Below, piece by piece: positions 50,026-50,099 of a stretch of DNA of 50,099 bases (positions within the stretch are counted from its first letter, which is position 1; each line of letters begins with the position of its first letter). The stretch lies in the NCBI GenBank assembly GCA_947585105.1, contig CANPWV010000008.1, forward strand, positions 1 through 50,099, given 5' to 3'. The notes under the pieces are model-generated. The model searched no databases and had not been told where the DNA came from. It saw nothing but the letters and a program-made list of their open reading frames with translations. The position numbers were made by a program, and so were the translations under genes. Origin of the DNA: an uncultured Clostridia bacterium (GTDB lineage: Bacteria > Bacillota > Clostridia > TANB77 > CAG-508).

Positions 50026-50099
50026 ATGGTAAAAAAAGAAGAAAATGGAAAAATATCATTTAATCCCACAAACGACTATGTGTTTAAAAGAATATTTGG
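50026..50099 (+). CDS. Rpn-family recombination-promoting nuclease (3' partial)
   Basis: The ATG follows AAAGGAGAG. The 24 visible residues contain FNPTNDYVFKRIFG, the characteristic N-terminal motif of Rpn/PD-(D/E)XK putative transposase proteins, which often occur in several copies and vary between strains. The gene runs off the window. Confidence 0.75.
   Translation, partial: MVKKEENGKISFNPTNDYVFKRIF

Overview
The window is strongly AT-rich and reads as part of the chromosome of a low-GC, Gram-positive, probably endospore-forming member of the Clostridia, most likely an uncultured gut lineage. This rests on the gene set: a LtaS-type polymerase, a VanW protein, a sporulation sigma factor of the SigK type beside a BofC-like gene, RF2, SecA with a SEC-C tail, and CarAB. 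TGA is a stop codon and TGG encodes Trp. Almost every gene has a clear GGAGG-type ribosome site, and most transcription units start at sigma-A-type promoters with 17-bp spacing and end at hairpin/T-run terminators. I found no tRNA or rRNA gene and no CRISPR array.

The outstanding feature is a systematic +1 frame change. Twenty-six times, in 17 genes, one extra C stands directly before a conserved glycine codon, so the reading frame meets CGG-N. Reading CGGN (17 CGGA, 5 CGGT, 3 CGGG, 1 CGGC) as a single glycine restores a full-length family-typical protein each time: TypA, a LtaS-like sulfatase, an OmpR-type regulator, RNase R, TrpS, Obg (3 sites), a Sm_multidrug_ex protein, SecA (3), RF2 (4), a NAGPA-type glycosidase, VanW (2), TrmB, CarA, CarB, MetG, a BofC-like protein and an LRR protein (2). 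In these genes, and in the rest of the resident genes, I found no CGG read as a normal arginine codon. No other kind of frameshift occurs. The simplest reading is that CGG has lost its arginine meaning and CGGN is a four-base glycine codon, perhaps read by a tRNA-Gly with an enlarged anticodon loop. The one exception is a radical SAM gene (26721-28124) of foreign composition with two ordinary in-frame CGG arginine codons; it looks recently acquired.

Layout: 1-345 is the end of an acyl-CoA synthetase. 473-5112 holds typA, a methyltransferase and the LtaS-like gene. 5116-9189 holds membrane and hypothetical genes and a two-component system. 9276-16646 holds secG, rnr, a 23S rRNA methyltransferase, a membrane glycosyltransferase, a C26 amidase, rdgB and trpS. 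16768-23516 holds obg, a small-export protein, rpoZ, secA and a DapF-like racemase. 23677-26534 is a coupled pair of unknown genes. 26721-28124 is the radical SAM gene. 28324-32756 holds prfB, a phosphodiester glycosidase, vanW and trmB. 32831-37402 holds a GldA/F/G-type ABC operon, an MBL hydrolase and dCMP deaminase. 37538-42798 holds greA, carA and carB, with an antisense membrane gene between the car genes. 42878-44953 holds a small gene, an inverted-repeat element and metG. 45045-49696 holds a Cys-rich protein, sigK, a BofC-like gene and a large LRR protein. The window ends in the start of an Rpn-family nuclease.

In the annotations below, a coding span that contains CGGN sites is given from start codon to the restored stop codon, with the positions of the skipped C bases named.
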